The notes: a model not told the origin generated them from the sequence alone. Shown: positions 44,950-53,688, counted from the stretch's first letter. The stretch: DNA of 64,000 nt from DAMBHY01 sp032068765 (GCA_032068765.1 DAMBHY010000004.1:133955-197954); one strand, 5' to 3'. Made by a program: numbers and translations.

Positions 44950-45486
44950 TTTTGGAAAAAGAAATGCATTCATAGGCATTATGGAATAAACCATGCACAG
45001 CTAAAATGTATTCTGACAAAGGTATCAAAGAAAGAGAAGGAGAAACAGCTCATGAGAAAAACTAAATATACGAACTGTTTTTTTTAATGAAAAAGCAAAT
45101 TGTACTGGATATTGAGAAAATATTTAACTTTACATGCAGCTTCGCTCAAATACAAGGTGACGCCACAAAGGCTGGATGTGATACCTGAAGCATTGCATGA
45201 CAAAAGTTTGTATTCATTAATGACTAAAAAAATGTAAGCCAAAAACAAGTTCTCATTCAAAACAGATGAAGCTTCATTAAATCTGTCTATCTGCCACTTA
45301 GAGAAACTTCAAAGAAATGGACGCAATATAATATTTTAATCAGTTTTTGACCTTTTTGCACAAAGGCCATTTATCCAGTCAAATCCCTCTGATATTTACT
45401 TACACACTTTTCGGGATATGTCTTTTTGTCCAACTTTTGTGGTTCACTTCACTTTTGCTTCTCTTATTTTATTTATCCTAAACTGA
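44950..45486. other. 537-base gap between the M16 gene and dnaX
   Basis: Besides the IS256-type remnant, it contains AACTTTTGTGGTTCA at 45432-45446, a near copy of the hairpin arm at 44933-44947, which in reverse (TGAACCACAAAAGTTGGAC) resembles ends of IS3-family elements. The part 44950-45183 shows nothing I can identify. Confidence 0.4.
45184..45385 (+). pseudogene. Decayed C-terminal end of an IS256-type (Mutator) transposase
   Basis: No intact frame, but joining three plus-strand frames gives the C-terminus of an IS256-family transposase: SLYSLMTKKM, a stop, AKNKFSFKTDEA, then by a frame change SFIKSVYLPLRETSKKWTQ, then FNQFLTFLHKGHLSSQI. IS256 transposases end with a segment of the type SLNSQFRKVT-KNK-FPNDDA-FKSLYLA--D-TKKWT-----W---LNQF---F. 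The stop and frameshifts make it non-functional. TTACACACTTTTCGGGATATG at 45401-45421 looks like the terminal repeat of this family. The N-terminal part is not recognisable. The call rests on eye alignment and deserves a translated search. Confidence 0.6.
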
Positions 45487-47271
45487 TTACTGCAATTCCA
45501 ATCCTAATTCTTCCGTGAGATTTTTCAAAGCGGGATTCTGATCTAGCATATCTCTGAAAATCTCCTGTGTTGTTAATGGTTTTTGAATCATGTTCTTTTC
45601 CGAAACTTTAATTGTCATCTTTATATCCCGATTGTGAAGTTTCCTGCGCAACCAGTTTATAATCTGATAACTGTTATCGTTTAGATAGTCTTTATTTATC
45701 TGAGTATTGACTTCCACAAGAAATTCGGTGTCTGTCAGCATTTTTGGAGAATATAATCCCATCGTTTTTTTGAGGAGAACTTCTTCTGTTAGCGAATCAG
45801 CAAAATCACTCCATGCTTTCACAAGTTCCTTTTCTGTAAAAAGTGAGTCTTTTTCTGCTGTATTTTCTTCTGTCTGGTTATCATGCTCAACATTTTCTTC
45901 TTTGCGAGAAATCATTGAAGAGAGTGAGACTCCAAAATTTGACAGAGAACTTGTTTGATGCTTTACCGAGAGAGATGATCCTAATGGAACGGCTTTATCT
46001 TTGATTTCTCCTGCAAGAATTTCTTCTTTTGCAACAACATCTTTTTGAGATGCTGGAGTAGAAACTGCGGCAGATTCTCCTATTATTTGTGGTTCCTGAA
46101 CAGGTAATTTATAGGCGGGATCAGTAACCTTTATGGGGTCAAGTTTTTTTTTTACTTCACTTACATTATTAGCTCCATCTGATAGTTGACACAAACGAAT
46201 CATAGCAAGCTCCACCAAAAGACGCTTATTTTTGCTGAATCTGTAATTTAGGTCACATTCATTTGCAATAGAAATTGCACTATAAAGAAATTCGTTGTCA
46301 CATTTCTGCGCCAATTCTATATATCGCTTGCGTATTGATGGACCCACCTGAAACAATTGCACTGTTTGTGGGTCTTTGCTCACCATCAAGTCACGAAAAT
46401 GAGATGCTAGGCCATTAATGATATATTGTCCTTCAAAACCTCGGCTGTAAATATCATTCAATATTAGAAGACAATCCACAATGTTTCCCGCAAGAATAGC
46501 TTCCGTGAGATTAAGATAATATTCGTAATCAAGAATATTCAGATTTTCTATAACGGCTTTATAAGTGATATTGCCATTGGTATAACTCACAAGCTGGTCG
46601 AAAATAGAAAGCGCATCACGCATACCGCCGTCCGCTTTTTGTGCAATAACATTAAGTGCATCCAATTCAGCTTTTATATTTTCACTTTTGGCTACATACG
46701 AAAGATGTTCGATGGTATCATCAATAGTTATTCGACTGAAATCGTATACTTGACAACGTGAAAGAATTGTAGGCAATATTTTATGCTTCTCGGTAGTCGC
46801 AAGAATAAAAATCGCGTGAGCGGGCGGTTCTTCCAAAGTTTTCAGGAAAGAGTTGAAAGCCGATTGAGAAAGCATGTGTACCTCATCAATGATATAAACT
46901 TTGTATTTACCAATCTGAGGGGGAATGCGCACCTGGTCAATAAGCGCGCGGATATCGTCAACACCATTGTTGGACGCGGCATCGAGTTCGTGGATATTGT
47001 AAGAACGCTGTTCGTTAAAGGCAACGCAAGATTCGCAAATGTTACATGCTTCGTGGTCTGTAGTCGGCGATAAACAGTTGATGGTTTTTGCAAAAATACG
47101 TGCGCAAGTAGTCTTCCCCACTCCACGCGGACCACTAAACAAATAAGCATGTGCCAACTTGTTAGAAGAAATTGCATTCTTAAGTGTCTGTGTAAGTGCC
47201 TGTTGTCCGACAACTAATTTGAATGTTGAGGGACGGTATTTTCGTGCCGATACGATATAATCTTCCATCAA
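45487..47271 (-). CDS. dnaX: DNA polymerase III gamma/tau subunit
   Basis: Clamp-loader ATPase of the replisome. The 594-residue protein has the AAA+ core: Walker A SGPRGVGKTT (residues 46-55), the zinc site with C66, C76, C79 and C82, Walker B YIIDEVHMLSQSAFNSFLKTLEEPPAHAIFILATTE near 126-161, and the SRC sensor motif (LSRCQVYDF). The C-terminal third is low-complexity and then structured, the tau-like extension. No A-rich slippery run that would suggest programmed frameshifting stands out except AAAAAAAAA on the minus strand near 46147-46155 (KKKLD), whose role is untested. Monocistronic in view. Confidence 0.95.
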   Translation of the reverse strand: MMEDYIVSARKYRPSTFKLVVGQQALTQTLKNAISSNKLAHAYLFSGPRGVGKTTCARIFAKTINCLSPTTDHEACNICESCVAFNEQRSYNIHELDAASNNGVDDIRALIDQVRIPPQIGKYKVYIIDEVHMLSQSAFNSFLKTLEEPPAHAIFILATTEKHKILPTILSRCQVYDFSRITIDDTIEHLSYVAKSENIKAELDALNVIAQKADGGMRDALSIFDQLVSYTNGNITYKAVIENLNILDYEYYLNLTEAILAGNIVDCLLILNDIYSRGFEGQYIINGLASHFRDLMVSKDPQTVQLFQVGPSIRKRYIELAQKCDNEFLYSAISIANECDLNYRFSKNKRLLVELAMIRLCQLSDGANNVSEVKKKLDPIKVTDPAYKLPVQEPQIIGESAAVSTPASQKDVVAKEEILAGEIKDKAVPLGSSLSVKHQTSSLSNFGVSLSSMISRKEENVEHDNQTEENTAEKDSLFTEKELVKAWSDFADSLTEEVLLKKTMGLYSPKMLTDTEFLVEVNTQINKDYLNDNSYQIINWLRRKLHNRDIKMTIKVSEKNMIQKPLTTQEIFRDMLDQNPALKNLTEELGLELQ

Positions 47272-47399
47272 ATATTGTCACTCATTTATATTAATACAAA
47301 TATAAGAAATATATTTGAACCAGAGTTGTGATGTTTCCGATAACGCTATGATCAAGTTCTTGTTTAGGAAGACAATTAAAAAGATTTTGATAGAATTTA

Positions 47400-47429
47400 T
47401 TGTTTGAATAACAATTATGTATAATTTTG
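47400..47429 (+). promoter_or_regulatory. Promoter of tRNA-Gln
   Basis: TTG at 47400-47402, 19 bases, TAATTTTG at 47422-47429, 26 bases before the mature tRNA 5' end. Full consensus match. Confidence 0.72.
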
Positions 47430-47455
47430 CAGAACAATTTGCGAATGCTAACTAT

Positions 47456-47526
47456 TGTCTTATGGTGTAATGGTAGCACAACAGATTCTGGTCCTGTTTG
47501 TTTAGGTTCGAATCCTAATAAGACAA
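47456..47526 (+). tRNA. tRNA-Gln (anticodon CUG)
   Basis: Folds as a cloverleaf: acceptor TGTCTTA (47456-47462) with TAAGACA (47519-47525), D stem GTGT/GCAC, anticodon stem ACAGA/CCTGT around loop TTCTGGT with anticodon CTG at 47488-47490, variable TTGT, T stem TTAGG/CCTAA with loop TTCGAAT, and discriminator A at 47526. CCA is not fully encoded (ACA follows). It reads CAG codons for glutamine. The first pair U1-A72, a glutamine identity element in E. coli, is kept. The pair next to the anticodon loop is A-C instead of A-U, a mismatch discussed in the findings. A promoter precedes it and a terminator follows. Confidence 0.93.
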
Positions 47527-47532
47527 CAAAAG

Positions 47533-47560
47533 AAAAAGTATGACAGAAGTCATACTTTTT
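47533..47560 (+). terminator. Terminator of tRNA-Gln
   Basis: AAAAAGTATGAC (47533-47544) and GTCATACTTTTT (47549-47560) form a perfect 12-bp stem with an AGAA tetraloop, ending in T. Confidence 0.9.
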
Positions 47561-47585
47561 TGTTTCAAATGTCTAATAAATTCTA

Positions 47586-47861
47586 TTAAATATTAGATGT
47601 CGGAAGTTCGACCTTTACAATCTCACTTAAATATTCCTCAACAATTAATTTATTTTTGGAGGCAAAAACAAGTGATTCGTTGATGAATTTAAAAACTATC
47701 ATGTCTGAATGTTTCAACAACAAATCCAAGTTTGCATTCAACAGAGTCTCTAAGTCGTCTTCCAGTATCGTTCCTATTAAAGGTCTATTCTCTTTTTCAA
47801 AATACGCCTTCACTTCTTCTACAAAATCATTTATGTAGTTCTCTTGTTTTTTAGTATTCAT
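47586..47861 (-). CDS. Small hypothetical protein
   Basis: A 91-residue frame that I do not recognise. It begins MNTKKQENYINDFVEEVKAYFEKENRP, is predicted mostly helical, acidic and soluble, with no signal peptide, Cys or membrane span. Codon use looks like the neighbours and the upstream bases are A/T-rich as for other genes here. It lies between the tRNA-Gln terminator and uvrA, with no close partner: uvrA ends 201 bases away on the same strand. No function can be suggested; it may be a genus-restricted gene. Confidence 0.5.
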   Translation of the reverse strand: MNTKKQENYINDFVEEVKAYFEKENRPLIGTILEDDLETLLNANLDLLLKHSDMIVFKFINESLVFASKNKLIVEEYLSEIVKVELPTSNI

Positions 47862-48062
47862 TTTAATTTTAAATTTAAAATATCCTTTGATAAGATATCA
47901 TTATTCCAATCTATAGACACTTAAATTGTCCCATTTGTTCGGAAAAATGGATTTCTTGTTTAGAAACTTGCTCGGCGTATGGACTTCGTCATTTTTCTAT
48001 TTAGGAAATGCAGCCCGGCAATTGTTTTTTATAACCCCTAAATAGGAATAAGGAAAATCAAT

Positions 48063-50858
48063 TTACCTTAACTTCTCTTTTAAATACTTACCGGTATAAG
48101 AATCTCTGCACTTGGCAATAACTTCTGGTGTACCTTCGCTAACTACATACCCGCCGTTCTTTCCTCCTTCGGGACCGATGTCGATGATATGGTCGGCACA
48201 TTTTATAACATCCATATTGTGCTCGATGATAATGATGGTATGTCCGTGTTCTATCAGAGCGTTAAATGCTTTGAGCAAGGTTTTGATATCATGGAAATGC
48301 AGCCCGGTGGTTGGTTCGTCAAAAATAAATACCGTAGGTTCCGACTTTTCTTCCCCCAAATAATATGCAAGCTTCACACGTTGATTTTCGCCACCCGAAA
48401 GAGTTGAGGATGATTGTCCGAGTTTGATATATCCCAACCCTACATCCTGTAAAGGTTTCAGTTTCTTGGCAATTTTCTTTTCGGTAGTTCCTTTCTTCGA
48501 AACGAAGAAGTCGATGGCTTCTTCAACTGTCAACTCGAGAATATCGAAGATGTTTTTGCCTTGATATTCAACTTCAAGAACATCATCTTTGAAGCGTCTA
48601 CCGTGACATGATTCGCATTCCAATTCGAGATCTGCCATAAACTGCATCTCTACAGTAATCGTTCCATCGCCTTTGCACTCTTCGCAACGTCCGCCTTCTA
48701 CATTGAAAGAAAAATAGGCAGGCGTGAAATTCATCTGTTTGGATAGTGGCTGATCTGCAAAAAGTTTTCGGATATCGTCATACGCTTTGATATAAGTTAC
48801 TGGATTGGAGCGAGTCGATTTCCCAATAGGGTTCTGGTCGACATACTCCACATTTTTAACCAGGTTTATATCTCCTGCGATTCCTGTGTAATCGGAATTT
48901 TCCAATGCACCTCCTTTCAATTTGTGCTGCAGCGCATTATAAAGCACATCTTTTACAAGAGAAGATTTTCCAGAACCGCTCACACCCGTTACCACTGTAA
49001 TGATATTGAGAGGAAACTTCACATCAATATTTTTGAGGTTATTTTGTCGAGCGCCCTTTACTTCAATGTAGTTGTTCCATTTTCTGCGAACGGCAGGCAC
49101 TTCTATTTTTTCTTCGCCTGTCAGGTATTTGACAGTGTAACTATCTGTGTTGTTCTCTAGCTTATCCACTTTACCCTGATACATCACTTCCCCGCCAAGG
49201 CGTCCGGCTTTCGGACCGATATCGAGAATATAATCAGCAGCGCGGATGATGTCTTCATCGTGTTCTACTACTACTACCGTATTGCCAATCTTTTGCAATT
49301 CGCGAAGGACACTTATTAAAAGCATGGTATCTCGCGAATGCAATCCGATGCTCGGCTCATCGAGAATATACAAAGAGCCGACAAGGCTGCTCCCGAGCGA
49401 ACTTGCTAGATTGATGCGCTGACTTTCGCCTCCCGAAAGTGTGTTCGACAAACGATTGAGCGTTAAATAACCCAAGCCGACGTTCAACATAAAAGTGATG
49501 CGCGTGGTAATTTCATTTAGTAAACGTGAAGCAATGGCTTGCTCTGTTTCGTCGAGTTTTAAATTATCGAAGAATGATTTCAACTCAGTAATGGGTAATT
49601 CCACCAGTTCGGCAATGGTTTTTCCTCCTAATTTCACATATAGCGCCTGCGGCTTCAATCTTCCGCCTTTGCATTCTGGACACACAGTTTTACCTCGGTA
49701 TCTTGCAAGCATCACGCGATATTGTATTTTGTAAAGGTTGTCTTCAAGCATTTGGAAGAAATCGTTGATACCATACAATCCCAGATTGTGTCTTCCGTTC
49801 CACAAAATATCCTTTTCTGTATTGTTCAAATCAAAATATGCTCTGTGAATAGGGAAGTCAGCTTTGTATGCGTTCCGTATAAATTCCTTTCTCCATTCAG
49901 ACATCTTTTCTCCACGCCAGCACATCACGCACTCTTCATTAAGCGAAAGAGACTTATCAGGAATTACAAGGTTCTCATCAATTCCCATGACCTTGCCAAA
50001 ACCCTCACACTTCGGACATGCGCCTAACGGACTGTTGAAGTTGAACATCATGTCGGAGGGTTCTTCAAAGATGATTCCGTCGGCTTCAAATTGGTTGGAA
50101 AAACGATAAGTTTCTATGTCTTTTTCATTCCAGATTTTCAACACAGCTTCTCCATTTCCTTCAAGGAAAGCAGTTTCCACGGAATCCGACAAGCGGTTGA
50201 TATTGGCTTTTTCGGAAGATGCAGACAAACGATCAATAACCAAAAGGATGTCCGACTGTTTGGGAAGTTTTTTTTCCTGCAAAAGTTCATCTATCCTCAA
50301 AAAATCATGCTCTACCTGAACACGCGAAAAACCTTCCTTCAGTAGTATTTCCAATTGTTCTCGCAGATTGCGCCCATTACGCAATTGAATGGTTGAGAGC
50401 ACGGCAATTTTCGTTCCTTCTTTCAGTTCTAGCATCTTGTTTACCACATCTTTCACGTAGTGACGTTTCACTTCTACTCCCGAAACGGGAGAAATGGTTT
50501 TGCCTACTCTAGCATATAACATCCTCATATATTCGTAAATCTCTGTGGAAGTGCCAATAGTGGAACGCGGATTTCGGGTTATGACTTTTTGCTGTATAGC
50601 GATTGCTGGAGGAATGCCTTTGATATAGTCGGTTTCGGGTTTGTCCATCTTCCCTAGAAACTGTCGAGCGTAAGCCGAAAGACTTTCCACATAACGGCGT
50701 TGTCCTTCCGCATACAAAGTATCAAACGCAAGCGAAGATTTTCCGGAACCTGACAAACCAGTGATAACGGTAAATGAATTGCGGGGGATGGTCACATCTA
50801 TATTCTTGAGATTATTGACTCTCGCACCTTTTATTTCGATGTTTTTTGAATTGCTCAT
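48063..50858 (-). CDS. uvrA: Excinuclease ABC subunit A
   Basis: Damage-sensing ATPase of nucleotide excision repair. The 931-residue protein has two ABC ATPase modules: Walker A TGLSGSGKSSLAFDT near 33-47 and TGVSGSGKSSLVKDVLY near 632-648, signatures LSGGESQRINLASSLGS and LSGGENQRVKLAYYLG, and Walker B YILDEPSIGLHSRD and FIFDEPTTGLHFHD. Zinc Cys pairs CPKCEGFG and CEECKGDG...CESCHGRRF are present. I start at the ATG at 50858: a TTG at 50879 would extend it by seven residues, but that TTG is part of the promoter -7 box. Length is usual. Confidence 0.95.
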   Translation of the reverse strand: MSNSKNIEIKGARVNNLKNIDVTIPRNSFTVITGLSGSGKSSLAFDTLYAEGQRRYVESLSAYARQFLGKMDKPETDYIKGIPPAIAIQQKVITRNPRSTIGTSTEIYEYMRMLYARVGKTISPVSGVEVKRHYVKDVVNKMLELKEGTKIAVLSTIQLRNGRNLREQLEILLKEGFSRVQVEHDFLRIDELLQEKKLPKQSDILLVIDRLSASSEKANINRLSDSVETAFLEGNGEAVLKIWNEKDIETYRFSNQFEADGIIFEEPSDMMFNFNSPLGACPKCEGFGKVMGIDENLVIPDKSLSLNEECVMCWRGEKMSEWRKEFIRNAYKADFPIHRAYFDLNNTEKDILWNGRHNLGLYGINDFFQMLEDNLYKIQYRVMLARYRGKTVCPECKGGRLKPQALYVKLGGKTIAELVELPITELKSFFDNLKLDETEQAIASRLLNEITTRITFMLNVGLGYLTLNRLSNTLSGGESQRINLASSLGSSLVGSLYILDEPSIGLHSRDTMLLISVLRELQKIGNTVVVVEHDEDIIRAADYILDIGPKAGRLGGEVMYQGKVDKLENNTDSYTVKYLTGEEKIEVPAVRRKWNNYIEVKGARQNNLKNIDVKFPLNIITVVTGVSGSGKSSLVKDVLYNALQHKLKGGALENSDYTGIAGDINLVKNVEYVDQNPIGKSTRSNPVTYIKAYDDIRKLFADQPLSKQMNFTPAYFSFNVEGGRCEECKGDGTITVEMQFMADLELECESCHGRRFKDDVLEVEYQGKNIFDILELTVEEAIDFFVSKKGTTEKKIAKKLKPLQDVGLGYIKLGQSSSTLSGGENQRVKLAYYLGEEKSEPTVFIFDEPTTGLHFHDIKTLLKAFNALIEHGHTIIIIEHNMDVIKCADHIIDIGPEGGKNGGYVVSEGTPEVIAKCRDSYTGKYLKEKLR

Positions 50859-50876
50859 AGTTGGTTTATAAGACAG

Positions 50877-50884
50877 CAAAGATA
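50877..50884 (-). promoter_or_regulatory. -7 box of the uvrA promoter
   Basis: TATCTTTG on the minus strand, 18 bases before the uvrA ATG at 50858. It overlaps the TTG that would be the alternative start, which argues against that start. No LexA-type site recognised. Confidence 0.55.
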
Positions 50885-51064
50885 CTACTTTTTTATGTGA
50901 TGATTTTTCAATAAAAAGTTCTAAAGAGCAGTACCCAAACTATAACAAATTACTGGTCATAAGTTTTATGTTATAGTTAAAAAGATTATGGTCAGCTATT
51001 CAGTGTAAGTAGTTCATTGTACAAATTCTCATTTACGTCTTCCTTCTTTTTTCTATTAAATTTA

Positions 51065-52345
51065 CAGGCGAAAATAGCAGAAGCCAAATCCAAAGCCGAC
51101 GAATCGGCTGCCAAAACACAATTTCAAACGAAAATAGATGGTGGATTAATCTACACAGCTATGATGAAATTGGTAGATGCCATTTCAAAGAATGAAACCG
51201 CAGGGCTGAACGGAATACCCGGCAATGGCACTAATCCCGCATTCTGGGCAGGTGGGACGTACTCTATGGCTCTTAAAAACACCGCAAAAGCAATCATTAG
51301 GCATGATGGTAAGACTAAGTTCACCGACACAGAAGTTGAAGGTGTGATTAAGGCTCTATCAGGAATCATCGGAAATCTTCGCATTGATGGTAACGGAAGA
51401 CTTTATATAGTTGATGCAAATGGCGCGGAGCGTTTCCGTATTGGTAATATAAAGATTCCAACGCTCGCAAGTTTGCGTGGTGCATCCGAAACTGCAAATA
51501 GTGTCACCGTTTCGGCAAAAGGATGGGGGACTTCATACGAAGACATTATTAATTCTTTCGACTTCACACAGACATTGTATGTAGCAAAAGACGGTTCGGA
51601 TATCACGGTTAACGGCTACATTTCCTTGAACGGTTATTGTGAAGGCGGTAATGATTACTACAGTATGGAGGTCGATGTATATCTTCAACACAACATTACA
51701 GGCGCAACATATCCTATAGGTAGATTGGATGAGTCAAATTATGGCAATCCTACAAGTACATCAAATAGCTTGCCAATTGAAACGGTTCTACGCAACATGC
51801 CTTCAGGAACTTACCGACTGCACGCCGATGTAAGGATAGATATCCAAAGTGTGAGTGCAAACACTTCGGCGAGCATTTATATTGGACAAACAACTCTCTC
51901 CAGTCTTTATGTTACAGATATGAAGCAATCGGTTATCGGTGAAAACGGATTGATGAGTTTTTTCGGGAAAAACGACTATTTCTATGCCGCAATGGACGAA
52001 AATAACCGCATGAATATAGGTGCGAGAGGGATTGTGAATGTGCCTGGCGTGCCTATTGAGATTGCGCAGATAGGATATTACGGGAATATTTCTTATCAAT
52101 TGACTGGAATGGTAGAAAGTGTTACCAGATTGGCGGAAGGGCAATACAGGGTAAATCTAAAATCTGGAAGTTTTGCGTCAGCAGCGGAATTTATACCCGA
52201 GGCAACGGCGCACGTAGGAGGGCAAACACCACATTATGCGCAAATTATTTCGTGGACTTACAATAGTATAGATGTTTGGACAGCGGATGATTCCAGTTGC
52301 AACGATGGCGGATTCCTATTAAAAATATATGACAGACGTCCATAA
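51065..52345 (+). pseudogene. 5'-truncated phage tail-fibre-like gene
   Basis: An open frame of about 425 codons without a proper start: it can only begin at a TTG at 51017 whose first 16 residues (hydrophobic, Phe/Ser-rich) do not fit what follows. From Gln at 51065 it is phage-like: a short coiled coil (AKIAEAKSKADESAAKTQFQTKI), then GLNGIPGNGTNPAFWAGGTY and IIRHDGKTKFTDTEVEG, and GNLRIDGNGRLYIVDANG, motifs of tail-fibre or tail-tip proteins of Bacteroidota prophages, and a beta-rich C-terminal receptor-type region ending DGGFLLKIYDRRP. The upstream part is missing, so this is the 3' end of a longer gene joined to host DNA. No phage genes remain upstream. Exact phage type unknown. Confidence 0.65.
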
Positions 52346-52349
52346 AAAA

Positions 52350-52368
52350 AGCGGGATATTATCCCGCT
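52350..52368. terminator. Bidirectional terminator in the phage scar
   Basis: AGCGGGAT (52350-52357) pairs with ATCCCGCT (52361-52368), three-base loop, with A/T runs of seven on both sides. It lies four bases after the tail-fibre-like stop and 26 bases beyond the lipoprotein stop at 52395, serving both converging frames. Confidence 0.88.
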
Positions 52369-52394
52369 ATAAAAAAAGTAACAATATGAATATA

Positions 52395-52934
52395 TTAATT
52401 TTCCCCTTTTTCTCGCAACGCTTCATATTCGGCGTGATTGATTGGGATAAATGTGTAGAAACTGTCAAACATTTTATAGACTGTTTCATAATCGCCTTTA
52501 TCGTACGCCTCTTTGATTTTAGGGTAACCCTCAATCAAAATTTTATTAGGGATATAGGCGATAGTATCATATTTAAAACTTGCACCACGGGTAAGTACTA
52601 TATCGCGCGCTTGCAGAAAAGCAGGTTCAAATCCGTTGTAATCATTGATAATATCACTTCCCCACATTTTAAGGCGTGGAGCTTCGGGGTTTAAGTCTCT
52701 TTGAGCATCAGCAAAACCACGAGAGGATGGTCGCCCCGTTTCATAAGCGATAAACTCCATATTGAGAGTTTGCTCCACGATTTGCAAACCTGTCAAATGT
52801 TCAGTAGAACGAACTTGCACGCCTTTGGCAGGACGGATAGAAAGAACAGCGTTCGGGTCAAGTTTTTTACTTGCTTTGTCGCCACAACTTGCAAGAATCA
52901 CAAGCGAAAGCAAAAGAAGGATTGATTTTTTCAT
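52395..52934 (-). CDS. Small lipoprotein of unknown function
   Basis: A 179-residue lipoprotein that I do not recognise. The signal peptide ends in the lipobox LASC (residues 14-17: VILASC then GDKASKKLDP). The mature part is polar, with GVQVRSTEHLTGLQIVEQTLNMEFIAYETGRP and FEPAFLQARDIVLTRGASFKYDTIAYIPNKILIEGYPKI; no enzyme motif is visible. It has its own TATCTTTG box and shares a terminator with the tail-fibre-like frame. It lies between two phage-derived remnants, so it may be a phage cargo gene (a lipoprotein conferring a surface change), but this is inference from position only. Confidence 0.65.
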   Translation of the reverse strand: MKKSILLLLSLVILASCGDKASKKLDPNAVLSIRPAKGVQVRSTEHLTGLQIVEQTLNMEFIAYETGRPSSRGFADAQRDLNPEAPRLKMWGSDIINDYNGFEPAFLQARDIVLTRGASFKYDTIAYIPNKILIEGYPKIKEAYDKGDYETVYKMFDSFYTFIPINHAEYEALREKGEN

Positions 52935-52963
52935 AAAATGATAATTTTTAATTGATTGATATA

Positions 52964-52971
52964 CAAAGATA
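52964..52971 (-). promoter_or_regulatory. Candidate -7 box of the lipoprotein gene
   Basis: TATCTTTG on the minus strand, 29 bases before the lipoprotein ATG. Confidence 0.5.
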
Positions 52972-53065
52972 ATAAAAATATAAACAAGGTATTCATATTT
53001 AAATAATTAATTAATGAACAATGTAAATATAACTAACGATACCATACAATTACAAGGAGATGTAA

Positions 53066-53575
53066 GTCAGGACAGCAGCAGGATGTACCCGCAATAAGCT
53101 GAAAGCAGAACTGGAACTATTCCAACAAGGGGAACGATTAACGGAGCGGTATAGAGACGTTGGCGTAAGTTGGTGGAATTACTGTGGTCCGATATTGGTC
53201 AATAGTTATCCAACGTACTTTGAGAAGTTACCACCACTTATAGCCAAAATAAACAAGGAGCGCCGGAGTAGTAAGAATTATGTACTATTCCTCGGTGCTA
53301 CCGACGCCGAGAGCAACCAGGCTCCGTGTCTGTCGCTCATTCAATTTCAGATAGAAAATAATAAGTTAGTTGTTTCTGCCTATCAACGCAGCAGCGATGC
53401 GAACTTGGGGCTTCCTGCCGACATCTACCATCTGTATTTGATAAGTAAGCAGATAGATTTACCCTTGAAGTCTATCACGCTGCACCTGGCTAATGTGCAT
53501 ATCTATGAGAATAATATTGAGGCTACGCAAAGTCTATTAGCTGGAGAGAAGGTCTGTTTTGAGTTGAATGTGTAA
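53066..53575 (+). pseudogene. 5'-truncated thymidylate-synthase-fold protein, dCMP-modifying type
   Basis: A frame of 169 codons, open from just after a TAA at 53063 and without an ATG, matches thymidylate synthase from about residue 50 on. Kept: ELELFQQGE (as ELLWFLQG in E. coli), a WW around the W80 region, the catalytic Cys in QAPC (codon 53327-53329), QF two blocks on, QRSSDANLGLP with the phosphate-binding Arg and the Asp, and VHIYENN with His and Tyr. The Asn that reads dUMP (GLPFN) is Asp here (GLPAD, codon 53420-53422), as in dCMP hydroxymethylases. The first 45-50 residues, with an essential phosphate-binding Arg, are missing, so it is probably inactive. Phages use such enzymes to make modified cytosine. 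Confidence 0.7.
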
Positions 53576-53603
53576 GAAGTAAATTAAGTGTGTGTAAAAA
53601 TAA

Positions 53604-53688
53604 AATCGCATTTCGTTTTTAATTTATACCTTTGATGCCAGGTCTATTAATCGCATTTCGTTTTTATTTTTACTCGCATTTGGTTTTT
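53604..53688 (+). repeat. Three copies of a 17-base element upstream of ptb
   Basis: AATCGCATTTCGTTTTT at 53604-53620 and 53649-53665 (identical), and ACTCGCATTTGGTTTTT at 53672-53688 (three changes). Starts are 45 and 23 bases apart. The third copy forms a dyad TCGCA-N9-TGCGA (53674-53692). They lie 92-176 bases before the ptb ATG; operator sites or a recombination scar are both possible. Confidence 0.7.

Noticed and set aside
51017..51064. TTG start and Phe-rich signal-like N-terminus for the tail-fibre-like frame
   Set aside because: The hydrophobic 16 residues are read from AT-rich non-coding DNA and do not fit a phage structural protein; the phage-like sequence begins abruptly after them.
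53014..53097. A 27-codon frame starting with ATG just before the TS-fold remnant, possibly its lost N-terminus
   Set aside because: It is in another frame and its sequence (NNVNITNDTIQLQGDVSQD) does not match the TS N-terminal region, so it does not restore the gene by a single frameshift.
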